This document shows, one piece after another, positions 46,145 through 54,840 of a stretch of 64,000 nt of DNA. Position numbers and translations under genes: made by a program. The DNA is taken from assembly GCA_016788425.1 (NCBI GenBank), contig JAEURQ010000004.1, positions 310,001 through 374,000 of the forward strand, written 5' to 3'. Numbering within the stretch: position 1 is the first letter of the stretch; every line of letters starts with the position of its first letter. Source of the DNA: Chthonomonas sp. Lineage in GTDB: Bacteria; Armatimonadota; Fimbriimonadia; Fimbriimonadales; Fimbriimonadaceae. The notes beneath the pieces were generated by a model. The model worked only from the letters and a program-made list of their open reading frames with translations. It was not told the origin of the DNA and ran no database searches.

Positions 46145-46192
46145 CCTAATTGAATCTCCTGTATGAGATGTCGGACTCCTTCGCAAGTTCCT

Positions 46193-47278
46193 TTAGGTTT
46201 TGGGCTTCGCTAAGAATCTTTTGCTGACGATTGTGGCCGGTTCGAACCCTCCTCGCAGTTCGACTTCGCAGGGCGTATTGAGTTCCACCCCGGCTTGAAT
46301 AAATGCAAACGCCAGACCGCACCCGAGCGTTGGCGAATAGACGCCGCTACTGACCTCGCCGACCTTGACGCCGTCCACGCGAACCTCCGCGCCGATGGCG
46401 GGGAACCGCTTGCTGCCGAGCTTAACGCCTTGCAACTTGGTAGGTGTTCCGGCGGCGCGGGCCGCGTTGATCGGTTCGCTGCCGATAAAGCTTTTGGTCT
46501 TGCTAATCACCCAGCCGAGTCCGGCGGCGATGGGGCTGAGCGTGTCGTTGAGCTCGTGACCGTAAAGCGGCAACCCGGCCTCGACGCGCAGAATATCGCG
46601 CGAGCCGAGCCCGCAAGGAATCACGCCGGCTTCTTCCAGCGCCGTCCACAGCGTGGCGGCTTGGGCGGCAGGGCAGATGAGCTCGAAGCCATCCTCGCCG
46701 GTGTAGCCGCTGCGCGCGGCGAAGCAGGGAACTCCGGCGACCGTGACCTGGATGAAACTGAAAAACTCGCACCCGTGGACAACGCTAGGCGTGTCGCAGA
46801 GAATCGCGATGAGGTCGGCGGCCTTGGGGCCCTGCACGGCGATCATCGCGGTATCGCCGGTGTGGTCGGTCATCTCGACGCCAAATTTGTTTTGGCTGAC
46901 AATCCACGCCCAATCCTTCTGGTGGTTCGCGGCGTTCACCACCAGGCGAATCTCGGTGGGGTTGACGCGGTAGACGATGATGTCGTCCACGCACCCGCCC
47001 TGGTCGTTGGGGAGCAGCGAATATTGGCCCTGACCATCGGCGAGTTTGCTCACGCCGTTGGTCGTAATCCACTCGATAAACTCGCTGACTCGCTCGCCGA
47101 CGAACGAGAACCTGGCCATGTGGCTGACGTCGAACATGCCGGCGCCTTGGCGGACGGCTTGCGTCTCGGCGATGATGCTCGAGTACTGCACGGGCATTTC
47201 GTATCCGGCGAACTCGACAATTTTTCCGCCAGCTTTGACGTGAGACTCAAACAAAGGGGTGCGCAACGGTGCGGCCAT
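46193..47278 (-). CDS. gcvT: Glycine cleavage system T protein (aminomethyltransferase)
   Basis: A 361-residue folate enzyme that releases ammonia from aminomethylated H-protein and makes methylene-tetrahydrofolate. The N-terminus FAGYEMPVQYSSIIAE and MFDVSHMARFSFVGE are family hallmarks, as are GYTGEDGFEL near 195 and the C-terminal beta-barrel. No gcvH or gcvP gene is adjacent. The leader is only 41 bases long before the divergent gene, so there is no room for a glycine riboswitch. Confidence 0.95.
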   Translation of the reverse strand: MAAPLRTPLFESHVKAGGKIVEFAGYEMPVQYSSIIAETQAVRQGAGMFDVSHMARFSFVGERVSEFIEWITTNGVSKLADGQGQYSLLPNDQGGCVDDIIVYRVNPTEIRLVVNAANHQKDWAWIVSQNKFGVEMTDHTGDTAMIAVQGPKAADLIAILCDTPSVVHGCEFFSFIQVTVAGVPCFAARSGYTGEDGFELICPAAQAATLWTALEEAGVIPCGLGSRDILRVEAGLPLYGHELNDTLSPIAAGLGWVISKTKSFIGSEPINAARAAGTPTKLQGVKLGSKRFPAIGAEVRVDGVKVGEVSSGVYSPTLGCGLAFAFIQAGVELNTPCEVELRGGFEPATIVSKRFLAKPKT

Positions 47279-47319
47279 GGGTTCCAGTATAACGAATCCC
47301 GCCCGGTATCATTGAGGGC

Positions 47320-47754
47320 ATGAAGAAGTTTGCATTTGCTGTCCTCGCCCTCGCCGCGGTTGCCGTGGCTAGCGCCGAATTGAACGTGACCGGCGCATGG
47401 AAGGGCCGCATGATTTTCGACAAGCGCCTGGAGACGTCGGCGAAGACGAAGGAGCAAAAGGCGGCCGTTAAGAAGGTGCTGGAAGACGGCTCGAAGGTCA
47501 CCGTGTCGCTGACTTTGAACAAGAACAAGACCTTCACCGCGATTGTCAACTTTCCGGACAAAACCAAGCAGGTCAGCAGCGGCACCTGGAGCCTTAAGGG
47601 CGACGAGGTGATCACGCGGACGACACAGCGCGAAGGCAAGGCGATCCCCACGAAGGAGCAGAAGAACCAGGTGATGAAGGTGGACAAATCTGGCAAGCAG
47701 ATGGTGCGATTTTTTGAAGAGCAGCCGGGCATGGGCGTTCTCTTTCTGCGCTAA
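47320..47754 (+). CDS. Small exported protein of unknown function
   Basis: A 144-residue protein with a clear signal peptide (MKKFAFAVLALAAVAVASA). The mature part is basic and beta-rich (VTGAWKGRMIF, VSLTLNKNKTFTAIVNF, SSGTWSLKGDEVI), which resembles small lipocalin or calycin-like domains in which GTW is common. No cysteines or catalytic motif are visible. Stands between gcvT and a PEP-CTERM gene. Confidence 0.75.
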   Translation: MKKFAFAVLALAAVAVASAELNVTGAWKGRMIFDKRLETSAKTKEQKAAVKKVLEDGSKVTVSLTLNKNKTFTAIVNFPDKTKQVSSGTWSLKGDEVITRTTQREGKAIPTKEQKNQVMKVDKSGKQMVRFFEEQPGMGVLFLR

Positions 47755-47804
47755 TTCCAAAATTTCGTGCAAGTTGGTGCGGATTCGGTTATAGTTTTCG
47801 CACC

Positions 47805-48761
47805 ATGAAGATTGCTTTGGTTGGTTTGGTTGTGGCGACTGCCTCGGCGGGGTTTGCCTCGTTCGACTTAATGTATCTGCCGGACGGGCTTGGGCGAGTG
47901 AATCGCTACGATCCGGTGAACCAGGTGCATTTGGGCGGTCTGAACCTGATTGTGAACACCAGACATGTGGGTGGGCACGTCGATTCGCCGTTCCTAATTG
48001 GTGATCTGGGCAACACGACGATCTACGACTCTGTTACGGGCGGAGCACTCAACAACTTCGCCACCACGACTTCCGGCCATTATTCGCACACAACTGGCGA
48101 TAAGTTTTATGGCGTCTTCGGCAGCAACATCCGCCAATTTACGGTAAGCACGCGATCGAGCACGCTAATCACCACTGCATTTGCGCCCCTCTCTCTAGCG
48201 GCTTTACCGACGGGTGAGGCAGTTGTTATCGGGATCAATGGCGGCGGGGATTTGGCTTGCTTGGTTTACAACGTGGCGGGCACCCTGCTGAGCAACACTA
48301 CCTTGATCTCGGCCGCGAGCCTTGACCCCGGGGGACCCGACATTGGCTCGGCTGCCGTCGTAAGCCAATCCAATTCAACATCTGTGGTCTTCGGTTATCG
48401 CGCGACCACAAGCTACCGGTTATTGCGTGCCAATTTTTCGGGCACGGGGATCACTTCTATCGTGACCCTCGGAACTGCTACTGCGTTCAGCACCACGGCG
48501 CAGGTGGCCGTCCTCGGCGGTCACGGCGGCACGGTGTGGATGGTCGGTGCCGATGGCGGGGTGGCCGCCGCCACCAGGATCCAGGGCTACGTCCTTTCTG
48601 GCTCGACTGGCATTAGCAACGTGACGAATGTGGTGACGTCCGCCTTCTCGGTCCCGTCCGCGGGTGCATGGTCGGCGACCAACATCGTCGCTCCTGAACC
48701 AAACTCGTTGCTCGCTCTGGGCGCCGCGGCTCTGCTGTTGCGCCGCCGCGCGAAGCGCTAA
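47805..48761 (+). CDS. PEP-CTERM sorting-domain protein, paralogue of 13417-14373
   Basis: A 318-residue secreted protein. Signal peptide MKIALVGLVVATASAGFA, then repeated strand-rich units (NRYDPVNQVHLGGLN, DLGNTTIYD) and the C-terminal sorting signal PEPNS, LLALGAAALLL, RRRAKR. It has the same length as the protein at 13417-14373, with a similar opening motif (R-W/Y-DPV, LG, LNL). A TATAGT box nine bases before the ATG hints at a very short leader. Function unknown. Confidence 0.85.
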   Translation: MKIALVGLVVATASAGFASFDLMYLPDGLGRVNRYDPVNQVHLGGLNLIVNTRHVGGHVDSPFLIGDLGNTTIYDSVTGGALNNFATTTSGHYSHTTGDKFYGVFGSNIRQFTVSTRSSTLITTAFAPLSLAALPTGEAVVIGINGGGDLACLVYNVAGTLLSNTTLISAASLDPGGPDIGSAAVVSQSNSTSVVFGYRATTSYRLLRANFSGTGITSIVTLGTATAFSTTAQVAVLGGHGGTVWMVGADGGVAAATRIQGYVLSGSTGISNVTNVVTSAFSVPSAGAWSATNIVAPEPNSLLALGAAALLLRRRAKR

Positions 48762-48765
48762 CGCC

Positions 48766-48807
48766 AAAAAACTCCCCTTCGCTTCTTGGCGAAGGGGAGT
48801 TTTTTTT
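48766..48807. terminator. Bidirectional terminator between the PEP-CTERM gene and the EF-G paralogue
   Basis: A perfect 12-bp stem (ACTCCCCTTCGC / GCGAAGGGGAGT) with a six-base loop, flanked by five A on the left and seven T on the right. It serves both convergent genes. Confidence 0.9.
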
Positions 48808-48816
48808 GTGCCGGAC

Positions 48817-50892
48817 CTAGTGGTGGTCCTCCTCGTGGTGATGGTGCTCCTTCTCGTACGCCTGAATGAGCGCCTGGGCCTCGTTGGCGGGCAGCTCTTC
48901 GTAGTGCGTCACCGCTTGCGAGAAGCGTCCACGACCCTTGGTGATGGAGCGCAGGTCGAGCGCATAGCGCATCATCGTCGCCATGGGCACGTGCGCATGC
49001 ACCACGGTGCGTCCACTTTCGTTGGTCTCCATGCCGAGCATGTGACCGCGCCGCGTGTTGAGATCGCCGATGACGTCGCCCACCGCATCTTCGCCGACTT
49101 CGATTTTCACATCGAGAATTGGCTCCATGATGACCGGCTGGGCATTGGCGGCCGCACTCTTAAAGGCCATCGCGGCGGCGATTTTGAACGCCATTTCGCT
49201 CGAATCCACGTCGTGGTAGCTACCGTCGTACACGGTCGCCTTGATATCCACGACGGGATAGCCGGCCAGGAATCCCTTGACCATCGTCTCGTGCACGCCC
49301 TTCTCCACCGCGGGGATGAAGTTCTTGGGGATGGATCCGCCGACCACCTTGTTTTCGAAGGTGAATCCTTGGCCACGGGCGAGCGGTTCGAGTTCCAGCC
49401 AGCAGTCGCCGAATTGACCCTTGCCGCCCGTTTGGCGTTTGTGCCGCCCTTGAGCTTTCGCTTTACCACGAATGGTTTCGAGGTACGGAACCTTGGCGTC
49501 GTGGGTTGTGACGCTCACGCCGAAGCGCGTCTTGAGCTTCTCGATCGCGACTTCCAGATGGATGTCGCCCATGCCCATGAGCACCTCTTGGTGAAGCGCG
49601 GCATCACGCTCGTAGCGCAGGGTCGGGTCTTCTTCGAGCAGGCGACTAATCGCGGGCCCGAGCTTGTCTTCGTCGGTTTTGCTGACCGGGCGGATCGCCA
49701 CGCGGTAGATCGGCTCGGGGAAGTGAACCGGTTCCATCGCGATTTTGTCCTTGGCGGTGCTTAGCGTGTCGCCCGTGAGCGTGTGCTGCAATTTGGCCAC
49801 GGCGCAGATATCGCCCGCCGTAATCTCCTGCACGTTCTCTTGGGTTTTGCCGTGCGGGAAGAAGAGGTTGTGCAGCTTTTCTTCCTTTTCGGACCGCGCG
49901 TTGTAACCCATTTGATCCTGCTTGAGGGTGCCGCTGAAGATGCGCAGATAGTTGATGCGCCCCACGTAGGGGTCGGCGGTGGTCTTGAAGCAGAACGCCG
50001 ACAGCGGGCCGCTGGGATCGGGATCAAGCTCGACCTCCTTGTGCATGCGCGGCACTTCGACCGGGCTCGGCAACTCGCCGATGATGCGATCGAGCAACGT
50101 AGCGACACCGATTCCGCTCGCCGCGCTGCCCAAAAGCATGGGCACCACGCGTCCGGTTTCGGTCCCGACCAATAGGCCGTGCTCGACCTCGGCTTCGGAC
50201 AGTTCCTCGCCTTCGAGGTACTTCATTGCCAGATCGTCATCGCCCTCGGCGGCGGCGTCCATCATTTTTTCGCGGCGCTCGGCGGCGGCATCGGAGTATC
50301 CGGCGGGGATTTCTTCAATCTCGACGCCGCGATCTTTGCCCTTATACACCTTCATGCTCAGCAGGTCGAGGACCCCGGCGAAGGCGGCCTGGTGCCCGAT
50401 GGGAATTTGCACGCTGACGACTTTGCGACCGTAGCGGTTGTGCAGAGTTTCCAGCAGGCCTTCGTAGTCGCTGTTGTCGCGCTCGAGTTTGTTGACAAAA
50501 ATGCAGCGCGCGAGACCGTGTTGCTCGGCCACTTCCCAGGCGAGCTCAAAGCCGACGTCGAGGTCGCGCTTGGCTTCGCACACGAGGATCATGGATTCGA
50601 CGACACGCGCCACGGCGTGGAGTTCGCCGATGAAGTCGGGGTAGCCGGGCACGTCAATCAGATTGATCTTGTGCTCGTGCCATTCCAGCGGCACGATTGT
50701 GGCGCTGACGGAGATTTTCCGGCGGACCTCCAGCGGGTCGAAGTCGGACTGGGTGTTGCCGCCCTCGACGGTGCCCAGGCGGTCGGTCATTCCGGCGGTG
50801 TAGAGCAAGTGCTCGATCAGCATGGTCTTGCCTGCGCCGCCGTGGCCAACAATGGCCACGTTTCGTATCTTGTCCGGAGTGTATTTTTTCAT
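48817..50892 (-). CDS. Elongation factor G-like GTPase (FusA2-type paralogue)
   Basis: A 691-residue translation-factor GTPase. G1 is GHGGAGKTML, whereas canonical EF-G has GHIDAGKTT; G3 is DVPGYPDF and G4 NKLERDN. Domains II to V follow in order. The altered G1 and missing Thr mark the EF-G2/FusA2 class, whose role (stress or ribosome recycling rather than ordinary translocation) is not settled. The C-terminus is His-rich (EKEHHHHEEDHH). The ATG at 50892 follows GAGG. A possible leader peptide gene lies directly upstream. Confidence 0.92.
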   Translation of the reverse strand: MKKYTPDKIRNVAIVGHGGAGKTMLIEHLLYTAGMTDRLGTVEGGNTQSDFDPLEVRRKISVSATIVPLEWHEHKINLIDVPGYPDFIGELHAVARVVESMILVCEAKRDLDVGFELAWEVAEQHGLARCIFVNKLERDNSDYEGLLETLHNRYGRKVVSVQIPIGHQAAFAGVLDLLSMKVYKGKDRGVEIEEIPAGYSDAAAERREKMMDAAAEGDDDLAMKYLEGEELSEAEVEHGLLVGTETGRVVPMLLGSAASGIGVATLLDRIIGELPSPVEVPRMHKEVELDPDPSGPLSAFCFKTTADPYVGRINYLRIFSGTLKQDQMGYNARSEKEEKLHNLFFPHGKTQENVQEITAGDICAVAKLQHTLTGDTLSTAKDKIAMEPVHFPEPIYRVAIRPVSKTDEDKLGPAISRLLEEDPTLRYERDAALHQEVLMGMGDIHLEVAIEKLKTRFGVSVTTHDAKVPYLETIRGKAKAQGRHKRQTGGKGQFGDCWLELEPLARGQGFTFENKVVGGSIPKNFIPAVEKGVHETMVKGFLAGYPVVDIKATVYDGSYHDVDSSEMAFKIAAAMAFKSAAANAQPVIMEPILDVKIEVGEDAVGDVIGDLNTRRGHMLGMETNESGRTVVHAHVPMATMMRYALDLRSITKGRGRFSQAVTHYEELPANEAQALIQAYEKEHHHHEEDHH

Positions 50893-50915
50893 GTCGTGTT
50901 TACCTCTTCGTAAAC

Positions 50916-50984
50916 TCAAGCGGGCCCGCCCGGACAGTTGGTCCAGGGCGAGCCCGCTCGTTCAATGGGGAGTCGTGTACGCAT
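50916..50984 (-). CDS. Possible 22-residue leader peptide upstream of the EF-G paralogue
   Basis: An ATG at 50984, six bases after a perfect AGGAG, opens a 22-codon frame: MRTRLPIERAGSPW, then TNCPGGPA, stop. The stop is 23 bases before the EF-G paralogue start. The frame covers a long GC-rich stem-loop (50919-50958). The Shine-Dalgarno match is better than that of the downstream gene. A Pro/Gly-rich end could slow ribosomes and couple translation to the folding of the leader. Could also be chance. Confidence 0.5.
   Translation of the reverse strand: MRTRLPIERAGSPWTNCPGGPA
50919..50958 (-). promoter_or_regulatory. GC-rich stem-loop in the EF-G paralogue leader
   Basis: Arms AGCGGGC-N-CGCCC and GGGCG-N-GCCCGCT pair over 12 bp with one mismatch and a 14-base loop. 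It lies inside the possible leader-peptide frame and about 26 bases upstream of the EF-G paralogue start. No T-tract follows, so a translational effect is more likely than termination. Confidence 0.6.
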
Positions 50985-51010
50985 CTGCGTTCTCCTGATT
51001 TCTACAATAC

Positions 51011-51031
51011 ACGCATTTTTGAAAAATGCGT
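51011..51031. repeat. Perfect palindrome in the divergent intergenic region
   Basis: A 21-base near-perfect palindrome, ACGCATTTTT-G-AAAAATGCGT, lies between the EF-G paralogue and the dockerin-like gene. It could be an operator or a hairpin. The region is otherwise A/T-rich and probably holds both promoters. Confidence 0.6.
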
Positions 51032-51132
51032 TGGCGGCGGTGCGAGGAAAGCGACTTGTACAAATGCTGGAATTTGAACTTCCCTCCACTTTGTGTAAAC
51101 GAATCCTAAAAATTTGGGATATAGAAAAGGGA

Positions 51133-51155
51133 CAGTTGGGAGTTTGTCTCAACTG
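51133..51155 (+). promoter_or_regulatory. 5'-leader hairpin of the first dockerin-like gene
   Basis: CAGTTG and CAACTG pair around an 11-base loop that can pair further (GA/TC). It is followed directly by a CGAGG ribosome-binding site for the ATG at 51170. Confidence 0.5.
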
Positions 51156-51169
51156 CCGAGGTTATCGAT

Positions 51170-52309
51170 ATGACGAAGCTTTCTCTGAGCACACTTGCTC
51201 TGGCCGCCGTTGCAGTAGCATCCGCACAGCCAGTTTATGACAACTACGACTTTTCTACGGGTGGTCTGTGGACCTCGTCTGGTTCCACGCCGCGTTCGAG
51301 CTTTGCGGATGACATGACAATGGTGCTGGCTCCGGGCCTCGCTTCGGTCAACATCGACAAGTACAGCTTTATTTCTCGCAACACCGACACGGTCAGCGCA
51401 GCGTCGGCCAACCAGCGGTTAAGATTCTACGGCACGTACGACGACACGATCACGACCGGCGTGGACGTGTTCGGTGGTTCCGTAACCAGCACGATCACGA
51501 CTGGAGCTCTGGCTCACAATGCCAACACGGCTCTGTTCTGGACCGTGACTCTTGGTACGGGCACACCGATTAACATTTCGCCGGCCGCGACTAAGGGCTT
51601 TAGCATTGAGTACTTCACGGACAACACATTCACGGCGTATACAACCCAGATCACTCCGAGCTTCTTCTACGGCACGGGTGCTCCGAGCCCGCACTCGGCT
51701 CAGTCGTATTTCCGCGATGGTTCGAGCGCCGCTCTGGACGGGATTTACTTCGGTACGGAAAAGCGCAACTTTGGCGCTCCGGCCAACTACTCGGGCATTG
51801 GCCTTCGCATCTTCCCGCGAGGCACGAAACTGACTGGCTTCGTTACCTTCGGCGACCTCTCGATTGGCCCGGAAACGCAAGACGTGTGGGTTGAAATCAC
51901 CGATCCGAACAACAGTGACCTCCAGGTCCACCGTGGTTGGGTTGAGTGCGGAACGGGCGGCGCCTACGAAGCCGTGATCCCCGACACCCTCGCTGCCGGT
52001 ACGTACCGCGTCCGAATTAAGGGTGTGACGTGGCTCTCGGAAAGCGTGCTCGTCGACACCACCCTTGGTGACGCCACCTCGGACTTCAGTCTCCGCAACG
52101 GCGACGTGAACAACGACAACCTGGTGGACATTGCTGACTACTCGGCTCTGGCCGCCGCGTTCGACGCCGTGCTCGACACGGATCCGGTAACCGCGGGTAA
52201 CCAATCCTCGCCGAACTGGCTGCTGGGCGCCGACCTGAACAAGGACGGCATCGTGGACATCGGCGACTACACGCCGCTGGCGTCCAACTTCGACGGTACG
52301 GGTAACTAA
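51170..52309 (+). CDS. Secreted protein with C-terminal dockerin-like repeats
   Basis: A 379-residue exported protein (signal MTKLSLSTLALAAVAVASAQ). The N-terminal two thirds are beta-rich and unrecognised. Residues about 235-300 form an Ig- or CarboxypepD-like module (VWVEITDPNNSDLQVHRGW, AGTYRVRIKGVTWLS). The C-terminus has two EF-hand-type dockerin repeats, GDVNNDNLVDIADYSALA and ADLNKDGIVDIGDYTPLA. Such repeats bind calcium; no cohesin gene is in view. The last two modules are shared with the protein at 52468-53742. Confidence 0.85.
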   Translation: MTKLSLSTLALAAVAVASAQPVYDNYDFSTGGLWTSSGSTPRSSFADDMTMVLAPGLASVNIDKYSFISRNTDTVSAASANQRLRFYGTYDDTITTGVDVFGGSVTSTITTGALAHNANTALFWTVTLGTGTPINISPAATKGFSIEYFTDNTFTAYTTQITPSFFYGTGAPSPHSAQSYFRDGSSAALDGIYFGTEKRNFGAPANYSGIGLRIFPRGTKLTGFVTFGDLSIGPETQDVWVEITDPNNSDLQVHRGWVECGTGGAYEAVIPDTLAAGTYRVRIKGVTWLSESVLVDTTLGDATSDFSLRNGDVNNDNLVDIADYSALAAAFDAVLDTDPVTAGNQSSPNWLLGADLNKDGIVDIGDYTPLASNFDGTGN

Positions 52310-52330
52310 CTCCGTCACTCGCTGAAATCA

Positions 52331-52363
52331 ATGCGGGTTGCCCTTTCGGCAGCCCGCATTTTT
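52331..52363 (+). terminator. Terminator after the first dockerin-like gene
   Basis: A 12-bp stem with one mismatch (ATGCGGG-T-TGCC / GGCA-G-CCCGCAT), a five-base loop and five T. Confidence 0.85.
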
Positions 52364-52441
52364 ACTTGATTTTGACCATCCGGCCCTAAACGCACCCAAG
52401 ATTTACGGGTTTTTGGGAAAATTTTCTTATACTCGTTATTC

Positions 52442-52455
52442 CGGAGCTTGCTCCG
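52442..52455 (+). promoter_or_regulatory. 5'-leader hairpin of the second dockerin-like gene
   Basis: A perfect CGGAGC-TT-GCTCCG hairpin lies beside the GAGG ribosome-binding site of the gene at 52468. A TATACT box at 52428-52433 just upstream is a likely -10 element. The hairpin would sit at the very 5' end of the RNA. Confidence 0.5.
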
Positions 52456-52467
52456 AGGATGACTTTT

Positions 52468-53742
52468 ATGAGAAATTTAACGCTCTTTGCTCTCCTTGCC
52501 GTGGGTGCGGCAGTCCAGGCGACGGTGATCTACGGCGAAGGTTTTGAAACCTTGGCGGACGGCACACCGCTAGCTAGCTACAATGCTTGGCAAGCTAACG
52601 CGAACGTGAAGGCCACGACTTCGATGGCCCACTCCGGTAGCGTTTCGGCGACTCGCGACTACTCGCTCACCACCACCGGCACCGGTGGCGACATTTGGAA
52701 GGTTCTGAACTTCGCTTCGGGCGGCGAAGTGGTCGTGCAAACCGCATGGATCAAGATCAACCAAAACGTGGGCTCGCTCTCGACCAACCAATTGCTCCAG
52801 ACGTCGATGCGCTGCTACAGCTTCGACTCGGATCCGTTTACGACGACTCCCAACTCGTTTATTGGTGCCATGGCCCAATTTTCGTGGCAAGACGTAGATG
52901 GCGATGACGCCACTCGCGGTCGCTGCTGGCTTGGTATTCCTACCACCGGCACCGGTTATCAGCACTTCTCGCCGACCTACCGACAAACATTTGCTCCGAT
53001 GGGTCAGTGGAACAAGATTGAGTTCGTTTGCGACTATCGCACGGGCTTCTACTCGGCGAAGGTAAACGGTCGCGACATTGGTATTTCCTACCAATGGAAC
53101 ACGGCCAGCAACCCGATTGGCGTTTACCCGAAGATGGACCATGGCTTCATGTCCGTTCAACCCCTTCGCTACAAGGATTCGGGTGCAGGTTTCGCAGCAG
53201 ATGCAACCGCAACCGACCACTCGCCGTTCTTCGACGACTACTCGGTTGAAACCAAGACTCCGAAGCCGATTTCGGGCACCATTGCTCTCGAAGGATTCGT
53301 TGGCAACCCGGCTGGTGAATCGCAAGTGCAAGACGTGATCGTCACGATCATGGACGGCAGCGGCAACGTTCTGGAAGAAGGCACGACGACCTGCAATTCG
53401 AGCGGTGCATTTGACTTCTCGTCCACGCTAGCCGACGGCACCTACAATGTGTCGTTCAAGTCGTACAAGTGGCTGAGCACGGGTGTTGCCAGTGTCGCTG
53501 TGAACGCCGGTGGCGCCGCAGTGGGCACGGTTACTCTGCGCGCCGGCGATTGCGATGAAAACAACCTCGTCGACGTCGCTGACTTCTCGATCCTCGCGGC
53601 TGCCTTTGACGGGGTTCTTGACGATGGCTCGGGCATGTCGTCGGCAAACTGGAACTACAATGCCGACTGCAATTGCGATGGCCTCATCGACATTGCTGAC
53701 TACTCGCTGCTCGCAGCGAACTTCGACGGCGTCGGTAGCTAA
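52468..53742 (+). CDS. Secreted protein with C-terminal dockerin-like repeats
   Basis: A 424-residue exported protein with signal MRNLTLFALLAVGAAVQA. Residues 20-260 look like a lectin-type jelly roll (GEGFETLADGTPLASYNAW, SGSVSATRDYS, WNKIEFVCDYRTG). A CarboxypepD-like module (QDVIVTIMDGSGNVLEEG, ADGTYNVSFKSYKWLS) follows, then two dockerin-like repeats (GDCDENNLVDVADFSILA and ADCNCDGLIDIADYSLLA). The ATG at 52468 has better spacing to GAGG than the ATG at 52459. Tandem neighbour and partial paralogue of 51170-52309. Confidence 0.87.
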   Translation: MRNLTLFALLAVGAAVQATVIYGEGFETLADGTPLASYNAWQANANVKATTSMAHSGSVSATRDYSLTTTGTGGDIWKVLNFASGGEVVVQTAWIKINQNVGSLSTNQLLQTSMRCYSFDSDPFTTTPNSFIGAMAQFSWQDVDGDDATRGRCWLGIPTTGTGYQHFSPTYRQTFAPMGQWNKIEFVCDYRTGFYSAKVNGRDIGISYQWNTASNPIGVYPKMDHGFMSVQPLRYKDSGAGFAADATATDHSPFFDDYSVETKTPKPISGTIALEGFVGNPAGESQVQDVIVTIMDGSGNVLEEGTTTCNSSGAFDFSSTLADGTYNVSFKSYKWLSTGVASVAVNAGGAAVGTVTLRAGDCDENNLVDVADFSILAAAFDGVLDDGSGMSSANWNYNADCNCDGLIDIADYSLLAANFDGVGS

Positions 53743-53763
53743 ACCGAACCCGTAGAACATATT

Positions 53764-53793
53764 GGAGCCGCCCTCGGGCGGCTCCTTTTCTTT
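53764..53793 (+). terminator. Terminator after the second dockerin-like gene
   Basis: A perfect 9-bp stem (GGAGCCGCC / GGCGGCTCC) with a CTCG tetraloop, followed by TTTTCTTT. Confidence 0.88.
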
Positions 53794-53814
53794 CGCCGGT
53801 TCGTCCATAGTGAT

Positions 53815-54840
53815 GTGGTGCTGACGGGAATTCGCGAGATGGTGGAGCAACGAGAGCGCGAGACGCTCTCGCCGTTCGCCGCGCTCAGCGAGCGCTCCCA
53901 GGGGCGGGGCGAGGCCGAGCCCGCTGACCCGGTGCGAACCTGCTATCAACGCGATCGCGACCGGATCCTCCACAGCAAGGCGTTTCGCCGCCTCAAACAC
54001 AAAACCCAGGTGTTCATTGCGCCGCTCGGCGACCACTACCGCACACGCTTGACGCATAGCTTGGAAGTCGCGCAGGTGGCGCGCACGATCGGCCGCGCAC
54101 TGAGGCTCAACGAAGACCTGATCGAGGCCATCGCCCTCGGCCACGATGTCGGCCACACGCCATTCGGCCACGCGGGCGAGGCCGCGCTCGACGAGGCGGT
54201 GCGCGAAGTTGATCCCGCCCGCCAATTCCGGCATCACGAACAGAGCTATCGCCTGCTCGTGATCCGCGAACCTTTGAACCTGACGCACGAAGTCTTGGCC
54301 GGAATTGCTGGCCACAGCAAAGGCGATCGCGACTTGACCGAGGCCGACGGGTCGCCGACCAGCAGCCTCGAAGCGAGCGTCGTTCGCATCAGCGACCGTA
54401 TCGCTTATCTGAACGCCGACCTCGACGACGCGATGCGCTCGGGAATGATTTCGGCGGTCCCGGCGCAGTTTCAGTCGCTGGGGGCGAGCCACGGCAAGCG
54501 CGTTACGTCGATGGTGCAAGACGTGATTCAGCACAGCCTCGACGTGCCGCAGATTCGATTGTCGCCGGACATGCTCGGCCTGCTCAACGAGCTCAAAGAT
54601 TGGCTGTTCCAGAACGTCTATCTGCGCTACCCGATCGTCTACCCCGACACGCTGAAGGCGCAGGCATTGGTCCGCGAGCTTTTTCGGCACTACGTCAAGC
54701 CGGGCAACGCGCCCGCGGGCTACGAAGGCGTTGAGGGCGCGATTGACTATGTCGCCGGCATGACCGACCGGTACGCGATCGCGTGCTTCCAGTCGCTGCG
54801 CGTGCCGTCGGAGTTTCCCGAACTCAGCTTCGGCCCGTAA
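53815..54840 (+). CDS. dgt: dGTP triphosphohydrolase-like HD-domain protein
   Basis: A 341-residue HD-superfamily protein of the deoxyguanosinetriphosphate triphosphohydrolase-like family, which hydrolyses dNTPs to nucleoside and triphosphate. The N-terminus (DRDRILHSKAFRRLKHKTQVF) and metal ligands HSLEVAQVA, GHDVGHTPFGHAG and the later Asp in VRISDRIAYLNADLDD are canonical. The start is one of two GTG codons at 53815 or 53818; no clear ribosome site decides. Such enzymes can also act in phage defence by lowering dNTPs. The 3' end overlaps the SGNH gene by 17 bases. Confidence 0.92.
   Translation: MVLTGIREMVEQRERETLSPFAALSERSQGRGEAEPADPVRTCYQRDRDRILHSKAFRRLKHKTQVFIAPLGDHYRTRLTHSLEVAQVARTIGRALRLNEDLIEAIALGHDVGHTPFGHAGEAALDEAVREVDPARQFRHHEQSYRLLVIREPLNLTHEVLAGIAGHSKGDRDLTEADGSPTSSLEASVVRISDRIAYLNADLDDAMRSGMISAVPAQFQSLGASHGKRVTSMVQDVIQHSLDVPQIRLSPDMLGLLNELKDWLFQNVYLRYPIVYPDTLKAQALVRELFRHYVKPGNAPAGYEGVEGAIDYVAGMTDRYAIACFQSLRVPSEFPELSFGP

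Noticed and set aside
47279-47319. Glycine riboswitch before gcvT
   Set aside because: Only 41 bases separate gcvT from the divergent gene, too few for the riboswitch.
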